In this document: piece by piece, positions 58,338-64,000 of the stretch
How positions within the stretch are numbered: position 1 is the first letter of the stretch
Layout of the letters: each line of letters begins with the position of its first letter
Assembly (NCBI RefSeq): GCF_026004115.1
Contig: NZ_BPIM01000001.1
Location: forward strand, 496,001 to 560,000
Direction: 5' to 3'
From: Meiothermus sp.
GTDB taxonomy: Bacteria > Deinococcota > Deinococci > Deinococcales > Thermaceae
DNA: 64,000 bases
The notes under the pieces: generated by a model
What the model saw: the letters and a program-made list of their open reading frames with translations, nothing else
What the model was told of the DNA's origin: nothing
The model's database searches: none
Made by a program: the position numbers and the translations under genes

Positions 58338-59408
58338 AGTTTGGTTCCAGAGGTTGTACAGCGGCTTCTCGATAAAACCGCCCCCCAGCAGCCTGTCCCC
58401 CCGGTACAGCACCACCGACTGGCCGGGGGTAACGGCAAACTGGGGCTCCAGAAGCCGAATCGTCATCCGACCCGGGCTCATCTCCTGCACCGAAGCCGCT
58501 ACCGCCCTGGTGCGGTAGCGCACCTGTACCTCAAGCTGCGCGGGCAGGTCGGCGGGCTCTACCAGCAGGTTGACCTCGCGGGCCTCGAGCCCCCCCCACA
58601 AGCAAGCCTCCCGGGGCCCCACAATCACTTCGTTGGTGGCGGTATTAACCTGCACCACGTAGCGCTCGAGGTGGCTCTTCCACAGGCCCAGGCCCTTTTT
58701 CTGGCCCACCGTGTAAAACTGCGCCCCGCTGTGCTCCCCAATCTGCTGGCCCGTTTCCAGGTCGATGAGGGGCCCGGGACGAGCAACTATGTGACCGGCC
58801 AGAAAGTCCTTCAGGTCGCCCTGAACAAAGCAAATATTCTGGCTCTCGGGCTTTTTGGCGGTGGGCAGGCCAAACTGCTCGGCCAGGGCCCGCACCTGGG
58901 GCTTTTCCAGGTGCCCCACGGGGAAGAGCATGTGGGGGATGGCCTCTTTGGGCGTGCCCCACAGGAAGTAGGTCTGGTCTTTCTTGGGGTCGCCCCGGTA
59001 CAGCCCGCCGTCCCGGTTAATCACGTAGTGGCCGGTGGCCACGTAGTCGCAGCCCAGCATGCGGGCCTTTTTTAGAAGCGAGTCGAACTTGACCCGGGTG
59101 TTGCAGTTTACACAGGGGTTGGGGGTCTGGCCCGCCTGGTAGCCGGCAATAAAAGGGTCAATGATTTTGGCCTGAAACTCTTCGCGGTAATCGAGCAGGT
59201 AGAAGGGAATGCCAATGATGTCTGCGACCCGCCGGGCCTCGTAGGCGGCGTCAGGCGAGCAGCAGGTCTCGAAGCAGTCGTCTTGCTTGTTGTCGGGCCA
59301 GAAGCGCATCATGGCCCCGATCACCTCGTAGCCCTGGGCTTTAAGCAATGCCGCACTCACGGAGGAATCGACCCCCCCGCTCATGGCCGCCAGTACACGC
59401 TTGCTCAT
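58308..59408 (-). CDS. mnmA: tRNA-specific 2-thiouridylase
   Basis: Adds sulfur to U34 of tRNAs for Lys, Glu and Gln. The 366-residue length is normal. The PP-loop is SGGVDSSV (10-17). The catalytic Cys are in NPCVNCNTRVKF (first, about 104-115) and ESQNICFVQGD (second, persulfide-forming, about 202-212). GPREACLWGGLEAREV and the final beta-barrel domain are typical. No Shine-Dalgarno is clear. In thermophiles 2-thiolation stabilises tRNA, although the position-54 thiolation of Thermus is a different system. Confidence 0.96.
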   Translation of the reverse strand: MSKRVLAAMSGGVDSSVSAALLKAQGYEVIGAMMRFWPDNKQDDCFETCCSPDAAYEARRVADIIGIPFYLLDYREEFQAKIIDPFIAGYQAGQTPNPCVNCNTRVKFDSLLKKARMLGCDYVATGHYVINRDGGLYRGDPKKDQTYFLWGTPKEAIPHMLFPVGHLEKPQVRALAEQFGLPTAKKPESQNICFVQGDLKDFLAGHIVARPGPLIDLETGQQIGEHSGAQFYTVGQKKGLGLWKSHLERYVVQVNTATNEVIVGPREACLWGGLEAREVNLLVEPADLPAQLEVQVRYRTRAVAASVQEMSPGRMTIRLLEPQFAVTPGQSVVLYRGDRLLGGGFIEKPLYNLWNQTSHHGLQHLG

Positions 59409-59508
59409 AACGATCCGTAGAGCCCCCAGGCTCCCAGAGATTAAGTGTACCTGATGCTTTTAGGAGTTGGTGCACACTTTTTGCCACTAGAATATTTCCA
59501 GGTGAAGC

Positions 59509-60249
59509 ATGAAAAGTCTTGTATATCTGATGATTTTGCTCGGTACGGCCCTGGCCCAGGGAGCTTCCCTCGAGAACACCCGCTGGACGCTGGCCGCCTA
59601 TGCCCAGGGTGGGCGCTTTGTGCAGGTAGGGCCGGAGGTAGGGGCTACGCTCGAGTTTACCCAAAACCGCGTCGGCGGCCAGACCGGCTGCAACAGCTTT
59701 GGGGGCAACTATACCCTGGAGGGCGACACCCTGCGCTTTGGCCCCCTGATGCAAACCATGATGGCCTGCCCCGATGAAGCCATTAACCGTTTGGAACGTG
59801 CCTACTTGCAGGCCCTGGGGCAGGTGCAGGCCTACAGCCTGGAAGGCAGTGTGCTGCGCATGAAAAACCAGGCCGGCCAGACCCTCTTGATCCTGTCCCA
59901 GGCCCGGCCCCAGGCGATTCTCGGTGAGTGGACCGTAACCGCCATCCACAGCGGCAACGCCATTGCCTCTGTGGCCGAGGGCAGCAAACCCACCGTTGGC
60001 TTTGGCCAGGCCCGCATGGCTGGAAACACCGGCTGCAACCAGTTCTCGGCCCGCTACAGCCTGCAAAACTTTTCTCTGCAGGTTGGCCCTGTCGCCAGCA
60101 CCAAACGGGCCTGCCCCAGCGAGGCCCTGGCCCGCCAGGAAACTGCCCTGCTGCAGGCCCTGGAAAAAGTGGAGGGCTTCCGTATTGTGGGCCGACGGCT
60201 TACCCTCTACGATGCGGAAGGAAAAATCCTGATGAACCTGTCCCGCTGA
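59509..60249 (+). CDS. Secreted protein with two META (HslJ-like) domains
   Basis: A 246-residue exported protein: Sec signal (MKSLVYLMILLGTALAQG), then two tandem META domains (about 22-128 and 135-243). Each has the family core: TGCNSFGGNYTLEGDTLRFG plus MACPDEA, and TGCNQFSARYSLQN plus RACPSEA, with a conserved Cys pair in each. HslJ-type domains are linked to heat and drug tolerance and sit in the envelope. AGGTGA is the ribosome site, and TAGAAT (59488-59493) is a possible -10. Divergent from mnmA. Confidence 0.88.
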   Translation: MKSLVYLMILLGTALAQGASLENTRWTLAAYAQGGRFVQVGPEVGATLEFTQNRVGGQTGCNSFGGNYTLEGDTLRFGPLMQTMMACPDEAINRLERAYLQALGQVQAYSLEGSVLRMKNQAGQTLLILSQARPQAILGEWTVTAIHSGNAIASVAEGSKPTVGFGQARMAGNTGCNQFSARYSLQNFSLQVGPVASTKRACPSEALARQETALLQALEKVEGFRIVGRRLTLYDAEGKILMNLSR

Positions 60250-60278
60250 TGGGCTCACTCCCCGCTGGCAGTTTGTAA

Positions 60279-60857
60279 GTCAGGCATCACCGCCTTCGCT
60301 CTGAACGTAGTAAGGAAACAAATCCTCCACCGGCATCCGCCACCCCGGCAAGGGCAGGCTCGGCCTCGGCCACATCCCCCCGGCGGTATATGGTCGGGTG
60401 GCTGGGGGTCGCTGGCCCGGTAGACCCGCACCACCTCGACCCCCAGCATGTCCACATCCCAGACCACCAAGGTACCCGCCGCAAAATAGTCGGCGCGTTT
60501 CTGGGCCATCTCTTGCTCGGCTTTTTTGCCGTAATCGCCATCACTCCGAACTTCCACGGCAAATACCGGAGCCCCCTCCAGGAACTTCATCCCCGAGTGA
60601 GGGCCCACATAATAGGCCGCATCGGGGCTAAAGCTCTTTCGCCCAGGCAAGTCCACTGCAAAGCCCACGTTGTCACCAACCGCATAACCGTTTCGATGCG
60701 CCAGGGCGTACTCATGTAGGCTGAACAAAATCCTCATTGCGGCGAATCCGGGTAGAAATCCAGTTGGCGGCATGCGCACAATCTCCCCACCGACCAGCTC
60801 GGCCTTGCCGGGTTCTTTCATCAGGTCGTCCAGGGTGGCTTCCTTGACCTTGGGCAT
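60279..60857 (-). pseudogene. Frameshifted Uma2-family (PD-(D/E)XK) nuclease gene
   Basis: The first about 150 residues read as an Uma2/DUF820 protein: MPKVKEATLDDLMKEPGKAE, SPDAAYYVGPHSG, VFAVEVRSDGDYG and the catalytic-type Lys region. Near 60400 the frame switches: the family-like PTIYRRGDVAEAEPAL is in the +1 frame, and GWRMPVEDLFPYYVQSEGGD is in the next one, ending at the stop at 60281. Two extra bases (one in CAGCCACCC, one in CCTTGCCGG) explain this. The unshifted frame ends in Cys/Arg-rich nonsense at 60255. Either a decayed gene or two sequence errors. Confidence 0.8.
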
Positions 60858-60878
60858 GCCCTCAGTTTAGCGCAGTTG

Positions 60879-60955
60879 TTGACGGCCTGTGCTCCTCCAC
60901 CGTAGCATGAGGGTTGGGAGCAGTCCCGCACCTTTAATCCCGATCCCGTGAGGTC
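60879..60955 (+). promoter_or_regulatory. pyr operon promoter and PyrR-binding RNA element
   Basis: TTGACG (60879-60884), an 18-bp spacer and TAGCAT (60903-60908). In the leader, GATCCCGTGAGGTC (60942-60955) matches the PyrR-binding consensus (ARUCCNGNGAGGYU, with the closing pair changed to G-C). It abuts the AAGGAG ribosome site of the leader peptide, so UMP-bound PyrR would shield that site. Confidence 0.85.
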
Positions 60956-60969
60956 GGAAAGGAGAGAAA

Positions 60970-62548
<1,579 letters not shown>

Positions 62549-62572
62549 CAGCGCAGAGCACCCTTTGCAATT

Positions 62573-62593
62573 AACCATTTGCTATCGACTATC
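62573..62593 (+). repeat. Tandem degenerate heptamers before pyrC
   Basis: AACCATT, TGCTATC and GACTATC run in 7-bp register in the pyrB-pyrC spacer. Confidence 0.55.
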
Positions 62594-62614
62594 AGCACGA
62601 CCCAAAGGAGCCAC

Positions 62615-63931
62615 ATGAAGGGTGAAATCCTGATCAAAAACGCAAAACTGGCGGACGGGCGCGGTGAGCACGGCAGCGCCGACGTCCTGATTGGGGAAGG
62701 GCGCATTCTGTCGCTAGCGGGCGGCGATGCCTCAACGGTACTGGACGCAACCGGAAAGGTCTTGTCGCCGGGATTTTTCGACCCCCATGCACACCTGCGC
62801 GAGCCAGGACAGGAAGTGAAAGAAGACCTGCAAAGCGGCCTCACGGCGGCAGCCAAGGGAGGCTATACCGATGTGGTCTCGATGCCCAACACCTCGCCCG
62901 TGGTAGACAGTGCCGAGATTGTGCGGGCCCTCAAGGAAAAAGCTGCCCAGATTGGACGTGCCCGGCTCCACCCCGCTGCCGCCCTAACCCAGGGGCAGGA
63001 GGGTAAAATTCTGAGCGAGGCCCGGCTTTTGCGCGAGGCGGGGGCGGTTATGCTTACCGACGACGGGCGCACCAACGAAGACGCTGGGGTGCTGGCCCAG
63101 GGCCTCCAGTACGCCGCTTCGTGGGGGCTTCTGGTCTCGGTGCATGCCGAGGATGCCGGCCTGCGACGCGGCGGGGTCATGCACGAAGGGAAGGTTTCGT
63201 TTCGGCTGGGGCTACCGGGCAACCCGGCCTATGCCGAGAGCGCCCGTATTGCCCGCGACCTGGAGGTGGTGCGCTACGTGATACAGGGGCCGGGGATGGA
63301 GGCCCTGAGGTCGGAAAAAAGCCTGCTGCACATTCAGCACCTGAGCACCCGGCGCGGCCTCGAGCTGATTCGCCAGGGCAAGCAAGACGGCCTGCCCATC
63401 AGCACGGAGGTCGGGCCACATCACCTGACGCTAACCGATGAACATCTGGAAAGCCTCAACCCCATCTACAAAGTAGCCCCACCTTTGCGCACCCAGGCCG
63501 ATCTGGAGGCCCTGGTGGAAGGGCTTCTGGACGGCAGCATTGACTGCGTCGGCACCGACCACGCCCCCCACACACAAGACGAAAAAGAGCTGGATCTGCT
63601 GCGGGCCCCTTTTGGCATTCCCAACCTCGAGGTAGCCTGGCCGCTTCTGTACACCGAGCTGGTGCTCAAGCGCGGGTTTCCGCTGCCCATCTTGATAGAA
63701 CGCTTTACCGACGGCCCCAGGCGGGTACTGGGGTTTTCCCCCATTCACCTGACCGAGGGGGCCGAGGCCAGCCTGGTGCTGTGGCAGCCCAACAACCCAC
63801 GCCCGGTGGAGCCTTCTGCCTTTGCCTCTAAGGCCAAATATAGTCCATGGGAGGGCTGGACGTTGCAGGGCTGGCCGGTGCTTACCCTGGTCGAGGGCCG
63901 AAGGGTGTTTGCTTCAGAGCTGCCCCTCTAA
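62615..63931 (+). CDS. pyrC: Dihydroorotase (class I)
   Basis: Closes carbamoyl aspartate to dihydroorotate, the step after PyrB. ATG 62615 with AAGGAG upstream gives 438 residues. Metal ligands are H58 and H60 in [13 protein letters not shown], an Asp in [13 protein letters not shown], His in [10 protein letters not shown] and EVGPHHLTL, and the catalytic Asp in [13 protein letters not shown]. The type I length and motif spacing are normal. Confidence 0.96.
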   Translation: MKGEILIKNAKLADGRGEHGSADVLIGEGRILSLAGGDASTVLDATGKVLSPGFFDPHAHLREPGQEVKEDLQSGLTAAAKGGYTDVVSMPNTSPVVDSAEIVRALKEKAAQIGRARLHPAAALTQGQEGKILSEARLLREAGAVMLTDDGRTNEDAGVLAQGLQYAASWGLLVSVHAEDAGLRRGGVMHEGKVSFRLGLPGNPAYAESARIARDLEVVRYVIQGPGMEALRSEKSLLHIQHLSTRRGLELIRQGKQDGLPISTEVGPHHLTLTDEHLESLNPIYKVAPPLRTQADLEALVEGLLDGSIDCVGTDHAPHTQDEKELDLLRAPFGIPNLEVAWPLLYTELVLKRGFPLPILIERFTDGPRRVLGFSPIHLTEGAEASLVLWQPNNPRPVEPSAFASKAKYSPWEGWTLQGWPVLTLVEGRRVFASELPL

Positions 63932-63966
63932 TGTAATTCTCCAGGCAAGGCTTAAACTCGACAAGT

Positions 63967-64000
63967 ATGCGTCCTGTTGTCATCCTACTTGCGGTCGGCT
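63967..64000 (+). CDS. Start of an unidentified gene (3' partial)
   Basis: ATG 63967 opens MRPVVILLAVG and runs off the window. The hydrophobic start would suit a signal peptide or membrane helix. TAAACT (63953-63958) is a possible -10 close to the ATG. Too short to identify. Confidence 0.35.
   Translation, partial: MRPVVILLAVG

Overview
The window looks like chromosomal DNA of a Meiothermus-type member of the Deinococcus-Thermus phylum. The evidence is the GC-rich, strongly GC3-biased coding style, the pilO-pilW-pilQ order typical of Thermaceae, a Thermus-like pyrR leader, promoters that place the start codon at the predicted +1 (leaderless genes), and housekeeping proteins of Thermus type. 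It is gene-dense, with about 53 protein genes. I see no tRNA, rRNA, CRISPR array, prophage or intact insertion sequence.

Layout. 0-3.2 kb: end of a type IV pilus operon (pilO, pilW-like, pilQ). 3.6-6.5 kb: shikimate genes aroC, aroK, aroB. 6.7-10.9 kb: NDH-2, and a thiamine ABC transporter (thiB, thiP) behind a TPP riboswitch. 11-14 kb: ispD-ispE divergent from uppP, then a UbiX-like gene. 14-18 kb: amino acid:cation symporter, DUF4388 protein, esterase, S4-domain protein. 18.3-25.7 kb: a lipid A-type cluster on the minus strand, transcribed lpxD, lpxC, Gfo/Idh oxidoreductase, fabZ, lpxA, an LpxB-like glycosyltransferase and an MsbA-like exporter; mreB lies upstream. 27-32 kb: mobA and the phosphate transporter pstSCAB. 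32-35 kb: pth, rplY and an SSB-family gene with a long leader. 35-39 kb: malate synthase divergent from an IclR regulator, a cyanophycinase-like peptidase and speD. 39.5-43 kb: succinate dehydrogenase with one large membrane anchor. 43.4-44.5 kb: a diguanylate cyclase.

44.9-58 kb is an accessory block of sulfur and arsenic redox genes: a three-subunit TtrA/PsrA-type molybdoenzyme complex; a tauE-osmC-dsrE operon divergent from an ArsR regulator; a broken thioredoxin-like gene; a CaCA antiporter; an ArsR plus small Cys-rich protein pair; and arsenite oxidase aioB-aioA. 58-64 kb holds mnmA, a double META-domain protein, a frameshifted Uma2 gene, and the pyrR-pyrB-pyrC operon controlled by a PyrR site, a leader peptide and a terminator. 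The window ends in the start of another gene.

Structures not explained by genes are (1) five copies of a modular 134-310 bp intergenic repeat with ATACC-type inverted ends and a 13-16 bp hairpin, (2) tandem degenerate heptamers in at least five spacers, (3) a large excess of CTCGAG, and (4) several clean palindromic operators (aceB/iclR, dsrE/arsR, aioB, pst). The lipid A cluster and the modular repeat family are the most notable.
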